A stretch of DNA of 64,000 nt from Perkinsus chesapeaki (GCA_013115145.1 JAAPAO010000040.1:45983-109982); one strand, 5' to 3'; shown: positions 38,127 to 54,820, counted from the stretch's first letter. The notes: generated by a model from the sequence alone, not told the origin. Program-made: numbers and translations.

Positions 38127-38787
38127 GCATCCTCGGGGCCCTAGTGGCTCGGAGCCTATCCGGACTCCGACGCTCAGTGATTCCGAGTCGGGGATCGAAG
38201 TTCCAGTTTCGAAGTTCCATTTGTTAGTGTTAGAGAAAGACTCATAAAATTTTTATGTTGGGGGTACCCAAAATGCACATTCACTGCCTATATCAGATTC
38301 ACATTTGATATAGGCTACCGCGCTGAATAATGCAACTTAATAAGCTGAGCCTATATTTGTATTATACAGAAATATAATATAGCAAGGTAATTGCGTTAGC
38401 GATTCCGGGAATAGGGCTGACTCCGTCCGGGTCTCGGGTTTAACTGTTGGTAGTTTACCCCTTGAACCAATAGACATACCTCGCGGCTCGATCGTTATGC
38501 ACTGTTTTACTAGCGATTTCGTAACATGTATATCACAAACAGGTCATCTTTCCGAGAAGTTTTCATCCTTTTCGATATGCTCGTATTTACTCGGCTTTCG
38601 CGTGTGTAAGGAAATCACATCGAATAGAATAACTTACATGTTCAGCTCGGAGTTATGTGCTGTCCGAGTTGTGCATATTTCGCACTTCACGTACTAGATG
38701 GAACACACAGCACCGGCTACCAGCACGTCATGTCTCATACTCTAACACGTGCATAGACGTATACTACAGCTCCTGGGAGTTGATCAG

Positions 38788-38802
38788 CTTGATCAGATCA
38801 AG
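38788..38802. repeat. Odd palindrome, 7-bp arms
   Basis: CTTGATC, centre A, GATCAAG; adjacent to a TGATCA site. Confidence 0.95.
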
Positions 38803-39356
38803 TTAATTACATTTACCACCGTTTCGTGGGATGATTATACGAGCATTGCGGTCTTGCCCTTCAGACACTGCCGTACCACAGTTTCTCTACGACAGGTACT
38901 ACTATCGCAAACCAGCTTGTCCGAATGGTAGGTGATCAGGAGCGCATCGGCACTCCCAATGCTTGGTAGCAAGTTGGTAGGCGCTCCGAACGGGGGTAGG
39001 AAGCCCCCATTCCTTCAAGTGGAGCGTAATGGGCATTACTAATAGCGGAGTATTCACATGCAGTGCGTAACATCATACCGACGTTTAGCCTGCCATACCC
39101 GTAGAAGTGGTCGCACTTGAGGATGCCCCATACAGTCATGATCTGTCTGATGTCTTTTGATAGTAGCAGTGCATTACCTGATCGATGAGGCTTGAGTGTT
39201 GAGTTGGTTCGAGTATTTGCGGGTCTACCTGTGGTTGCTGACTTAATCTGGGTTATTTTTCGTATCTGTAAGATCCTAATCGATCACCGAAACGGTTGTG
39301 CGAGCGGTTTAGTGTCGCTACTGAGAATCGATCCCGGGTCGTCGCAGTTGTGCAAT

Positions 39357-45000
<5,644 letters not shown>

Positions 45001-45155
45001 CCCGTGCCTGCCCGAACCTCCGCCCCCCCCCCCCACTGTATCACTGTCACATTTGCAGGCGTAAAATTGTTCAAGGAGCGTTTCCTCGCTACGTCCTCTC
45101 AGGACTGTGGAGTTTGGTTTGCCAAAGTGTCATAGTCGCGCAGACAGCGTTACAC

Positions 45156-47109
45156 ATGCGGATCGTGCTAAGTGTGGTAGCACTGGTGGGTGCTGCGGCT
45201 GCTGCTTTCGACCCATGTGATGAGCTCGGGCTCCCTTTGGCACGGGAAGGACAGTACGTCCGCCCGTCCGAGTACGCGAAGAGAATCAACAAGTTTTTCG
45301 AGACTAATAACTACACCCGGTCTGTAGGGAGGAGGGGTCGCTTTACCTTCCACAACGATTCTGATATGCGTTATATTCTAATCGGCGGCATAGGTGACGC
45401 TTTGGAGTGCATTCCAGACTGGAGCCAATGTGACGAGCACGCTGATGAATGCCTCGGAGCTTAGGTTCCGCGGTACCTCGACCATATTCCAGGCCTAGTC
45501 TTTGCCAATGCCGAGGAGTTCAGACATAATTGCCCTCAATTGGTGGGAAACCAGCCACGGGCTCCCAGTCATTTCACACATCTCTCAGCTGTTACTGTGT
45601 TTGCTGTTGGATGTTGAACGGTCTCTCGAAGCGACCTACGCCTCAGTCTTCACCGACGGTGCTACCCATCTACTCGCTACAGCCCAACGGCGCTGGGACG
45701 AGCTAATACACTGGACGCTAATTCGTTGACCGAGCAATGGAGCATGATAGATACTCTCGATTGCGGTCGAGCGATCCGGTAGTCATCGGCCACGCGGAGC
45801 GATTCCCCCTGAGCTGGCTCGGCTGGCCGATAGACGAGGCTGAAAGGCGCGCACGTGTGGGACCGAAAGGTCGCGACTGTCTTCGACAGGGTTTGGTGGA
45901 TCAGGCATACTATCGGCGAATAACAAGTACACTTGACGATCCTAAGAAGCGTGAGGAGTTCTTCACACTTTTATACAAGATGGGCGACGTGCCCTTGTCG
46001 GACGAGGTGGAATACACCGCACGGTGGAGAATTAGCTCACTTGTCAGCAGCTTTGGGAAGAGGGCTTTGCTGAGGTATTAGATGCACTTGATTCCGTAAC
46101 AGGAATCGAGTATTTCCCATATGGCGGGACGCTCCTGGCATTGGTGAGGTGAGGCTGCAGCTAGTTCGCCCAGGGCTTCATACTCCCGCCTCAGGTACGG
46201 AGCTCGGACGGGAATCCTTTCCGAGGGGAAACAGGATGTGGTGAGTCCCACAATCGCTAGTCGATGCAAGCAGCGGAAGTTGTATGCTGGCAGGTTGAGC
46301 GCGATGTGGATATACTCATCGGCGTGACATCCGCAGCTGACTGGTCCAACAGAGTAGCCTTCGACCTCGCTACAGCGCTCACCGATCACCGAGGGTGGAA
46401 GGGCTGCTATCAGAAGGCTTCGATACCTTTGGACGCCATGGTTGCCGGTATACCATACAGAAAGGACCTCCTACAGTGTTTGAAGGTAATCCTGCTAACG
46501 GATCCAACATCATGAAAATAGTTTCTCATTTCCAGACTAGCCCTGACGGGCAACTTCTCTTGGCCGATTTCTCGACGTACATAATTGTGAACGACTCAAC
46601 TTCCGACACTCACAGCTACCTCCAAAAAGGCTGTTCACAGGATGGGCGGTGCGCCACGGTAGAGTTTCTGAGCCGCCTGGCGAACATCTCGAACAATGAG
46701 GGGTTGGTGTATCCCTTCGAGAAGTGCAAGGCGTACAACAGGACAGTTAACTGCCCGAAGAGGCCTCTGGATGTAATCGAAGAATCGCTACCAGGAATGG
46801 CAGTATCTTCAGTTCACTCGAGCCTTCCACAACTTGGGTCAGCATGACTGCCTCGCCATCCCCAGTCTGTTCAGCCGTGATGACCGCGATCCTCGCAATG
46901 TCGACTTCACTAGTCGTGGCCTCAATGCTCGCGATCTCGACCTCATCGAGGCTTCGTCTGAGCTGTTGCAAAAGGGCGGCTTTCTCTCTATGTATGACGA
47001 GCTGCAGTCTGAGAGATGCGCACAGGTTCGGCGTTCTTTAGATAGCAACATAACATGTGTAGGATGTGGTGTTAGTTTGCAGAAATATGTTACAGCTGCA
47101 ACAAAGTGA
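45156..47109 (+). CDS. Secreted LicD/fukutin-family-like protein
   Basis: Start ATG at 45156 with a clear signal peptide (MRIVLSVVALVGAAAAAFD). Several exons follow with putative N-glycosylation sites (NYT, NDS) and Cys pairs. The diagnostic part is an exon reading VLDALDSVTGIEYFPYGGTLLALV and, after a spliced region, ERDVDILIGVTSAADW. This matches the GGTLLGAVR ... DDDIDIG core of the LicD/FKTN family, which in other organisms transfers phosphorylcholine or ribitol phosphate to glycans in the secretory pathway. It ends with a Cys-containing tail and TGA at 47107-47109. Early exon joins around 45460-45730 are unresolved, and two genes are possible. The product's substrate is unknown. Confidence 0.55.
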
Positions 47110-47342
47110 ATGCGGTCTCTTATGGCGATATGTCGCGTTCAGAGTTCTTGCTAATATCCTTCCCGTCCATATGGCGATGAGGGGTGATCGTCCGGACGGC
47201 CTTCGCAGTTAGGCTGGTCGTGCCCAAAGACTAATGCAACGCAACAACTGCTTCAAGTACACTGAAAGTGTTCTTTCCTCAACTCTGGTTTGGTCCATAA
47301 GACCTTAGTTTTATACGGGAAAACTCGATCCACGAATACACT

Positions 47343-48296
47343 CTATTGATTAGCGAAGTCAACACCTCTTTGAATATCCCCCTTCAGCTTCTCACACACT
47401 TCCTTGATTCTCTTGCTCTCGTGTTCGTTGAGGTCCTTAATCTCGTGAACCTTTTGGAGCCCTTCAGGGCCGAAGTCGCACTTGTAGGCGAAGAAAGGCA
47501 CATCGTTGTATGGGACGTTCACGAAGGCGCAAGCTGAAGTCGTGGTGCCCCTCTGTCCTCGGATGACAACATCAGCGAACTTGGCAGCAGCCAAAGCCAT
47601 GGCGAGAGTGGCAGATCCAGCACCAGCCTTGGCGTTCACAACATCGGTACCGGCGTTCTGGACATGGTCATCCAAAGCAAGGACGGTGTCGTGGTCGATA
47701 TCGACCTTGGGGGTGGCATGAGAGAAAACGGGCATGATAGTCACACCGGCATGACCGCCAATAACAGGGACATCAACCTTACTGACATCGAGCCCGAACT
47801 TTTCAGCAACGAATGTGTTAGCGCGGGTAACATCCAACAAGGAAACTCCAATGACCTTACGATGATCGTAGACACCGGCCTTCTTATACACTTCGGCCAC
47901 CACAGGCACTGTAGAATTGACAGGGTTGGTGACGATCAATAAGGTAGCATGAGGAGCGTACTTAGCACTAGCCTTGGCGAGATCACGAACGATACCAGCG
48001 TTGATATTGAAGAGGTCATCTCTTGTCATACCGGGCTTCCTTGGAACACCAGCAGTGATAATAACAACATTCGAGCCAGTGAGCGCAGCCTCGATCTCCC
48101 CCTCGCCAGCATATCCCTTAACCTGTGCTGGAGTGTTGATATGGCTAACGTCCTCAGCAACACCAGCGGCGGGGGTGCGGGCTTGAGGGATATCATAGAG
48201 GGCCAACTCAGTAATCATAGGGTTCATCTTCAGGAGCAATGCTAGCGGTTGACCGATACCGCCAGACGCGCCGAGTAGAGCCACTTTGGTCGACAT
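47343..48296 (-). CDS. NAD-dependent malate dehydrogenase, mitochondrial/bacterial type without targeting peptide
   Basis: A single uninterrupted 317-codon exon from ATG 48296. Oxidises malate to oxaloacetate. NAD-binding [19 protein letters not shown] at the N-terminus; substrate loop [18 protein letters not shown] with both arginines; [10 protein letters not shown]; the catalytic Asp/Arg in [14 protein letters not shown]; catalytic His in [14 protein letters not shown]. Length matches the family. No N-terminal extension, and the C-terminus (VDFANQ) is not a PTS1, so cytosolic location is likeliest. Being intronless is unusual among these neighbours. Its gene converges with the LicD-like gene. 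Confidence 0.96.
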   Translation of the reverse strand: MSTKVALLGASGGIGQPLALLLKMNPMITELALYDIPQARTPAAGVAEDVSHINTPAQVKGYAGEGEIEAALTGSNVVIITAGVPRKPGMTRDDLFNINAGIVRDLAKASAKYAPHATLLIVTNPVNSTVPVVAEVYKKAGVYDHRKVIGVSLLDVTRANTFVAEKFGLDVSKVDVPVIGGHAGVTIMPVFSHATPKVDIDHDTVLALDDHVQNAGTDVVNAKAGAGSATLAMALAAAKFADVVIRGQRGTTTSACAFVNVPYNDVPFFAYKCDFGPEGLQKVHEIKDLNEHESKRIKEVCEKLKGDIQRGVDFANQ

Positions 48297-48794
48297 GATT
48301 TACAAAGTAATCTAATCCTGAACGAGCCTCATAGGAGTTAATTATAAATCAAAGGCGCTAGAATGGTGCAATGAGCGACGAGGCTACAGCGGATGCATTT
48401 GCGTGCAGCTGTTTATGCGTGCGGCACTGGCCACACACACTAGGAAAGAACTCGACTACTACTTGCAAAAGGTTGAAGACATTAATTTATTGTTGCCCGA
48501 CTATATTCCTCCTGTCGTGCTCGTTCGTCGGCCACACTCGCGTTACGTAGGGAATAGTTAGAGACGATCCGATGGAGCGAGTCGTGTGTATGCGTGCTGC
48601 GTTGGGATCAGTGCTGGCCTCGTCCTCCCCTTAGAGGGAGTGCCACTAAGATATGAGAGGCATACGAGCCCAGCAACTGATCCGTCGCGATTATGGGCTC
48701 AATTGCACAAGAGCTGTCTCCTGCTGGTCCCTACCAACTCAAAATAACTCGACAACTATTTGTCCGTTTAGAAACTATATTAACGTTTCCCACT
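48297..48794. other. Promoter-side spacer of malate dehydrogenase
   Basis: Between the MDH start and the 3' end of the CPSF30 gene, same strand. No repeats or ORFs of note. Confidence 0.4.
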
Positions 48795-50660
48795 CTAATC
48801 ATCTCTGCGCTGTCGTTTTCTCTCTCGGCTGCGCTCTCTATGGTCTCGATCCGAAGACCTGCGATCTCTGTCTCCTCTTCGATCTCTATCCCGATGCTCG
48901 CGCCCGTGGCCTCTACCACGATCGCCGTCGTGTTCTGAGGAAGGCAGCATTCCTGCAGAATTTCCCACGTGCGCCGGCAGCGATGACTCACCTCTACCAG
49001 ACCGAGATGAGCGTCTGTCAAAGTCTCGATCCTCCTCCTTGACAGGAGCTCCCCAACCTCTACTGAGGTTGCCGCCTAAGGATGCCATAACGACGTTATA
49101 CGCAGGACTGAGATTGTGTACGTGAGGAAGGCTCTCTCCAACTTCTGGCATCTCCCCAGCTGCTTCGTCCCTGCTCAGAACGAGAACTGCGAGAGGATTC
49201 TCTGTCATCTGATGAAGGCCAAGCGTTTGAATTGAAAGCTGAGGGCTGCGGTTACGAGAGAAGGATCTTCGTCCGTGGCCGCGATCTGCACGATTCCAAC
49301 TCCAATCGCTCCTGCCCCTGAAAGAACGAGTTTGCGAGAAATCGTTCTACAGTGGCGCACCTCTCTTCCCCTCCTCCGTGACTCTGGGGAGCAGCCCAGC
49401 CAGTACCGCTGGATCTAACATTAAAATTTATTATTCGTCCGGACCGGAGGATCTAAGTTACCTGTTCGGTTGCTGCCTAAGAGCTGCCCAACCACCGGGG
49501 CTCTTCTCGTCGCCCTATAAGGATGAATGTAGAGGGGCGGTAACAATGGGCCACTCACATGGCGTCCTCCTCTCGAAGGAGCCCCCCAGCTCGACCCGCC
49601 CTCGGCATTTTCCCCCCTCGCTGGTCTGGAACCCCAAGCGCTGGTCGATCCTTGGCCAGTCCATCCTGAAACACCATTCCTCAACCATCATTGTACCACA
49701 ACTTACCTGAGTCTTGCTTGGGAGGAGCGCCCCACGCTCCTTTATCTCCAGCCGGAGCTCGCCATCCCTGCTGCTGCCCTGGTGGTGGGGGAGGTGGCGG
49801 TGACGTACCCCGCATTGATGTTGGCGGTGGAGGAGGAGGAAGCCTGAAGGGCGGCATCCCCATGGCTTTGGTATCATCTCTATACCCTCCATCAACGCGC
49901 CTGCTCGGTGGCGGTGGAGGCGGCGGCGGGGGAGGGGCCGACGGCTGCTGATGTTGATGGCGGCTCGGCTTCAATTCTTGGATGGACGATCGAAGGAGAT
50001 CCTCGGGCATCCTCGGGACATATTCGAAGACGTTGGGCACACATTCGCGGAGATACCAATCTGGCACCAGATCGGGGAGCATCTGCCTTCCATGCCTGAG
50101 GCAGCATCCAATGGCCATTGCCACTGAGCAGCAGCGATGACCCTACTTTTCATGACGCAGCCGGCACATGTTACCCAACCGACAGAAGCCATACTTGTAC
50201 CTGTTAAATCAACTGCGGCATTCCACAAAAACATGACCTTACTTCTGGCACTCCACGGTTTCGATATCATGCCGGAGCTCACAGTCCTTCTCAGTACATC
50301 GGCCATGCTTCACCCAAGCCACACACTCAGGCATGCGATTGACGTCATACCTCAGTGAGACTAGCATTAAGTCCAAGCATACTCCATCACCCTTACTGGT
50401 GGAGGAAGTCGCATTTGTCCCCCTTCATACAGAGGGTCTTAAGCCAATGCTTGCATACACTGAAGTACCTGCCTCGAGTTCCCGGCCGAGATTCCAGCGA
50501 ACCTGCAGCAGGCACAGTCCAGCGGGCAGTAGAGTGGGTAAATGGTACCTAAGCTGCCGACTTCCTTCAGCATAGCCTCGCTCTTGACCTCATCAATGGC
50601 TTTAAGATCCTCCTCGAAATCGAACTCGACCGCATCTGACAACAAAACCTGCTGCACAGA
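48795..50660 (-). CDS. CPSF30/YTH1-like mRNA 3'-end processing factor
   Basis: An N-terminal acidic exon (VEFDFEEDLKAIDEVKSEAM) is joined after CTTAG to VPFTHSTARWTVPAAG and TRGRYFSVCKHWLKTLCMKG. CCCH fingers follow: C-KHWLKTL-CMKGDK-CDFL-H, then MPECVAWVKHGRCTEKDCEL, and YKYGFCRLGNMCRLRH; next a PDLVPDWYLRECVPNVFEY stretch of the type found in protist CPSF30. The rest is extremely Pro-rich (runs of 6-10 Pro), then an Arg/Asp-Ser/Glu tail (RDRDRRGDRDRRSSDRDHRE) to the stop. In other eukaryotes CPSF30 reads the AAUAAA signal within CPSF. The 5' end is uncertain: no in-frame ATG heads the first exon, so an upstream exon is expected. Confidence 0.85.
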
Positions 50661-50736
50661 GAGTCGTAGAAGAAGTACAAATCCTTCAAGAAGGAATGTA
50701 TTCCCATCGAAGCCCCAACCGCTTCAATCTTCAACA

Positions 50737-51101
50737 CTTCGTGGCAGCCCGCCTCCCGTGTCGTGCAAGACTCCTTCCGTAAGGGTCCCTTCCTTACCTT
50801 CATCGGTCGTGTCGATATCAGCATCCTCGAAGGAGCTCTCCTCTGCTATAGGAGACGGCACTGGAACATAAGATCTATTAGCTGTCGGAGGCGGCGTGAC
50901 CGGAGGAGGCGGTTGAAAGTGCGACCGAGCCTGCTAAACAGGATCACGAAGCCGCTTTCTGCGCGTCCTCCCACCTGCATCATTTTCCCCGGTGGCAGTG
51001 GAGGCGGTGGTGGCTGGTTGGGATTGGCTGGCAGTGCCGATGGTGGGAGGAACGACGCCATAAGGATGCTGCCAACCTCTACTAAGACCGGTGGTTGCCA
51101 T
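50737..51101 (-). CDS. Proline-rich orphan, or 5' exons of the CPSF30 gene
   Basis: ATG at 51101 (MATTGLSRGWQHPYGVVPP); an intron of about 50 nt joins GENDA to ARSHFQPPPPVTPPPTANRS, followed by an acidic Ser/Asp/Glu tail and TGA at about 50737. Low-complexity and unrecognised. It ends less than 80 bp before the first CPSF30 exon, and a good donor (GAAG|GTAAGG) lies before its stop, so it could instead be the N-terminus of CPSF30; I could not find a frame-preserving join. Confidence 0.4.
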
Positions 51102-51175
51102 TAAACACGGACCGACACAGCCTTCCAATAGGAAACTTAATGCTACAGGGTTTGTACTATACGTTTAATCATAGC

Positions 51176-52359
51176 CTATCGAGGAGGAGGAGGCTGTTGC
51201 TGCATAGGGGCTGGCCGCCAGTCCCAGTAGTCTCGCTCGCTCAATGCCACACTGTCGGGATCGTACCTGTGATAGTCCTCCAGCACCACCCATCTCCTTG
51301 TTCCTTTAAAGCACCTTTGATGAGGCAGTGTAGTGGTCCGCTGTATCTCCTCGGTGATACCAAACTTGTCGAACATCTAATGAAGCAGATACGGACTTCC
51401 ACCACTTCCCCCAGGTGTCACCTCGTCCGTCCACTTGGGGTTATGGAACTTCCTATTGGCCATTAAAAACGCATGAACATATCTCCCAGCCTGAGCCTGC
51501 CTCTTCAGGTTGGCTACGTTCTTCTTGGCTGCCACAACAACATTATAAATTGCCGCCTCCTGAATCCCACCTTCGCTCGAACACCTTCCCGCAGCGCTTG
51601 CCTTGGCTTCCTCAAAATACCTGTAAAACCATCTCCATACCCGAGATGTTGACACTTACGCATGGGCGGTGGGGGCCTCTTTAATCCGGGAGACCTCCTC
51701 GGGCGTCGACGGCTCGCTGGACGGGGAAGCGGCCATCGAGACGGATATGGACTGAAAAGCAGTAAGAGTTGGCCATAGCATCTTGAAATCGTCCTCTACC
51801 TCGACGGCTACGGACTCCCTGACCCCATCGTCACTCTCGGTTTGGGAGCCGCCAGGGAGAGTCGATGGCTGGCTGCTAGGGAGCACCTCCGAAGAGCCAT
51901 CCACCTGCCACTACTGGTTACAGTGAGCCCATTAAGTACCCCACTAACCTCCATCGGACCAGCTCCTATAAATTCCTCTCCAGCTTGGCTATCATCTTGT
52001 GAGCTCGCTGTAGATACTCGAGAATGGTCCTGCTGCGGTGGTGCCCTTGATGGGCTCTGACTGGGCTCCGGGGTGCCCCTAAGACACTCAAATCTACCAC
52101 TGTGAAGGTAGACAACTGCAGCCTGGTATTTCCGCAACAACCAGTAGTGCCACTATGAGCCCTACGGCCGCTACTGACTGTCACTATGCCACGGAGGCGC
52201 GGCCCACGCCTCCCAGGAAGTTTCCCCCGGCCACTACTACTGTTGCTCCATAGACGCCCCTCTTTGCTGACGTTCAGCAGGCTGTGTCTCATTATCACTG
52301 CCATCCTCAGAGTCACTCGAGGACAGGGAGCTGCTGCTTGAATAGCCACCGAGCATCAT
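51176..52359 (-). CDS. SAP30BP/HCNGP-like transcription or splicing regulator
   Basis: Start ATG at 52359 or 52356; the N-terminus MLGGYSSSSSLSSSDSEDGS is the Ser/Asp-rich opening seen in this family. After low-complexity exons comes a helical exon (AKKNVANLKRQAQAGRYVHA) running into ANRKFHNPKWTDE, which splices in frame to MFDKFGITEE. Further on, HRYDPDSVALSERDYWDW resembles the YDPxGxSExDYY end of HCNGP proteins. The stop is at 51176-51178 after a short Pro run. HCNGP/SAP30BP proteins act with SAP30 co-repressors and in splicing. The spacing between the two motif blocks is longer than I would expect, so this remains a family-level inference. Confidence 0.55.
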
Positions 52360-52542
52360 CCTATCAACAAAGCGAAGTGCTTAGTAATAGACATTCAAAC
52401 CACCAACCATGTTAGATAACTCAACCCCGAAGAGAGACGGCATTAAAAAATATTCAACAAGTAACCTACTGAAACTATTACCGTCACTTTCCCAACTGTG
52501 AGGGCCTACCAGCCGCATATCTGCTCCACAGACCTTCTCAAT

Positions 52543-53319
52543 CTACGTACAATCGTCGGCTTTGGCTACTTTTTTCAAATACACCTTTGGTGGCGCAGAA
52601 AAGGACCCTTCTGCCTCTAGTTTCCCACCATCCGTCGACTGCCCAGCACTCTTCCCTTCATCAGCCTCCCCGCTCAGGAACGCCTTCACTACCTTCATTA
52701 TCCTACTGGCCCACACCGCTGAGATCCCTAGAATAATGAGGCAGCTAGTCTTAACCTCTATGGGAGTCGTAGGGCTCCCACAGAGGTAAACGGCCATGTA
52801 GGGGGCCACCACCATGCGACCGATAAGGAATAGGATGGCAAAGACAGCTTGGGCCACCAAAGCTAGCAGAGAGCCTTCTGGAGCCAGGCCCGTCTGGAAG
52901 AGATAGAGCCACGGCGTGGAGAGCTCCGCTACGAAGAGGAACCATGCGAGCTGATAGCCAGCATAGCCTGTGTACAGGGCCACTAGCTGGCCCCACACTA
53001 CCGTCAAGTGATGGAAGGATCCCTCAAAGTCCCGGAGGACCAGCAGACATAGCAGAGCGTCCAGTATAAAGTAGGCAAGGGAGAAAGCTAGCATGTCCGC
53101 TTGGAACTGGCTTGAAGGGCTGATAAAGTCCCACTCGTCCTTGAGAATTATACAGCCACACCAGAGGGATATTATTATTGAGTGGGCCACGGACATGCAA
53201 ACTGATGCCTGGAAAGCGGTGAAGTTGGCCGCCTTCTCAGCGAAGAAATATATGGAGGAGAAGAACGCCAGGGAGCCAAGCGTGGTGCCGATGTGCCATG
53301 TAAGGGATGGATCGAACAT
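52543..53319 (-). CDS. TLC-domain multispanning membrane protein, copy 1
   Basis: A single exon of about 258 codons if started at ATG 53319 (MFDPSLTWHIGTTLGS); an upstream GTG-led extension exists but lacks an ATG. Six to seven hydrophobic spans. The TRAM/LAG1/CLN8 signature region shows LAYFILDALLCLLVLRDFEG, SFHHLTVVWGQLVALYTGYA with the conserved His pair, and FLFVAELSTPWLYL. The C-terminal tail is charged and ends with KKVAKADDCT. Families with this fold include ceramide synthases and TLCD/TMEM56-type proteins; the LAG1 motif of ceramide synthases is not present, so I favour a TLCD4/TMEM56-type role in membrane lipid handling. Adjacent to a paralogue on the same strand. Confidence 0.85.
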   Translation of the reverse strand: MFDPSLTWHIGTTLGSLAFFSSIYFFAEKAANFTAFQASVCMSVAHSIIISLWCGCIILKDEWDFISPSSQFQADMLAFSLAYFILDALLCLLVLRDFEGSFHHLTVVWGQLVALYTGYAGYQLAWFLFVAELSTPWLYLFQTGLAPEGSLLALVAQAVFAILFLIGRMVVAPYMAVYLCGSPTTPIEVKTSCLIILGISAVWASRIMKVVKAFLSGEADEGKSAGQSTDGGKLEAEGSFSAPPKVYLKKVAKADDCT

Positions 53320-53989
53320 TATCAAACCGGCTGTCACGATATAGCGGCAGTGCACGATAACTCGGAAAATTTAACGTGGGATTGGAAAGCGACCCCGAAT
53401 CGGAGATATGCGACAAACCTCAGTAGACTGGAACTAGTATAACAGCGTCGGAAGGATATTTCCCAGGAAATTACGATTGTTGCGTTTGTAGCATTCAAAA
53501 ATGCACTTCTTATAGCCACTTGGTGAGGGCCTTTTAGGGAAGGCCAGTAACAGCAATTCCCACATAAGCGTTCGCCTAAATACAGGGCAGCTTCTGCACC
53601 ATCTATATGAGCTTATTACTGTCGCTATCAATGATATACTGCCGCTTACGTCTACGGCTCAAGCAAATATAGGCTAAGACCCAGTCCTCAGCCCAATATA
53701 CTAACGCAGAGCAATTGCCGTCACCCTATCCAACCGTTACTACCTCTTCCCACCACGGACCGTCATCCAGAGGTCATCTCCACTGTAAATAACTGCCGTA
53801 AGGTGCTTCTGGTGTTCCCCACTATCCGGTGCCCTCCACTGTACCCATCAAACTCGACACTTTCCAAATGCTAATGGTAGCTAACTGATTGTGGCGTGTC
53901 CAGCGCGCACTGTGTGTATAAAGGAAAGTGCCCCTAACGAGCTCAACAAGTGTGATGACAACAATCTGGGATATCAAACAGCAATACTA
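53320..53989. other. Spacer between tandem TLC genes
   Basis: About 670 bp; no exons or repeats recognised. It holds the promoter of copy 1 and the 3' flank of copy 2. Confidence 0.4.
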
Positions 53990-54820
53990 TCAGCATCCGG
54001 CGGTTCCGGCCACGACAGAGGCGGTCGCGGCGGCCTCGGACAGCTTCTCCTTCTGCGGTGAGAAGATACTGGCGAGGGTCTGCCCAGCAATCCTGAGGAT
54101 CCTGATGGCCCAGAGCACCGAGATGGACATGAGACCCACGCATGATAACTTAGCCAGGAAAGGGACATCTTCATTGCGGAGGAGGTAGTAGGACATCACA
54201 GTGCCAGCTCCAAGGCGGCCACCGATAAACAGCACCGCGAAGAGGCCCTGGCAGACCAGAGCTGCCAGACTACCTTCGGGAGCAAAGCCGGTCTCGAAGG
54301 CGTAGAGGAAAGGGGATGACAGCTCCGCAATGAAAAGGAAGGCTATGATGATGTAGCCCGATAAACCAGTGTAAAGGACGCCTATCTCCCCGACCACGCA
54401 GAAGGTATGGTGAGCTACGGACTCCCAATCCTTGAGGATGAAGGTACAGAGGAAAATATCAACGATGAAGTAGCCAAGGGAGGCTGACAGGAGGGTCGCT
54501 TCCTCCGGGGTAGAGGCTCCGCTCACGGTGGGCTCGTCACGAAGTAGGATGGAGCCGCCCCAGATGATGCAACCCAAGGCGTGTGTGAGCGACATTGCAA
54601 CTGTAGCTCGCCAAAGGGTGGATGTATGCCTTCGAGCAAAGGCGCAGAGAGAAGCGAAGAATATAGTAGAACATACGGTGAGGCCTATAGACCATGTCTC
54701 CGCTGGATGGAGGGGGAGGCCTGAACTTACTATATTGTCAATGATGGCGGAGGAAAAGGGAGCTGACATAGTGACAAGAAACTGGCAGACGGCGGACTTC
54801 CTCTTCTGCAGCATTCTCAT
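53990..54820 (-). CDS. TLC-domain multispanning membrane protein, copy 2
   Basis: A single exon, 276 codons from ATG 54820 (MRMLQKRKSAVCQ); a downstream in-frame ATG (MSAPFSSAIIDN) is an alternative. Same architecture as copy 1: LGYFIVDIFLCTFILKDWES, VAHHTFCVVGEIGVLYTGLS with the His pair, FLFIAELSSPFLYAFETGFA and a shared APEGSL-A-LV-Q segment. The C-terminus is short and charged then Ala-rich. The paralogues are well diverged outside the core, so an old tandem duplication. Both are intronless, unlike most genes here, suggesting the ancestor already lacked introns, or arose by retroposition. Confidence 0.87.
   Translation of the reverse strand: MRMLQKRKSAVCQFLVTMSAPFSSAIIDNIVSSGLPLHPAETWSIGLTVCSTIFFASLCAFARRHTSTLWRATVAMSLTHALGCIIWGGSILLRDEPTVSGASTPEEATLLSASLGYFIVDIFLCTFILKDWESVAHHTFCVVGEIGVLYTGLSGYIIIAFLFIAELSSPFLYAFETGFAPEGSLAALVCQGLFAVLFIGGRLGAGTVMSYYLLRNEDVPFLAKLSCVGLMSISVLWAIRILRIAGQTLASIFSPQKEKLSEAAATASVVAGTAGC

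Larger units (their letters stand above)
35608..39356. other. 3.7-kb gene desert densely packed with perfect palindromes
   Basis: Between two plus-strand genes; no open frame above 77 codons and no splice-compatible coding. From about 36.1 to 38.8 kb it contains many short perfect inverted repeats, most with an odd length and a single unpaired central base. Arm sequences differ from one palindrome to the next, so this is not one repeat family. The stretch 36121-36178 is also built of GTAC-containing units. Could be a structured non-coding RNA locus, a replication or chromatin element, or DNA shaped by template switching; function unknown. Nearest the ISWI start it should contain that gene's promoter. 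Confidence 0.6.

Noticed and set aside
35608-39356. A transferred mitochondrial (NUMT) origin for the palindrome-rich desert
   Set aside because: Hairpin-rich non-coding DNA is typical of some alveolate mitochondria, but I found no cox1, cob, cox3 or rRNA fragments here, and the base composition is not obviously extreme.
51176-51655. Complex I NDUFA12-like reading of the RRWVVLEDYH ... YDPDSV exon
   Set aside because: Only a few residues resemble that family. The upstream FHNPKW...FDKFGI block and the Ser/Asp-rich N-terminus fit HCNGP/SAP30BP better.
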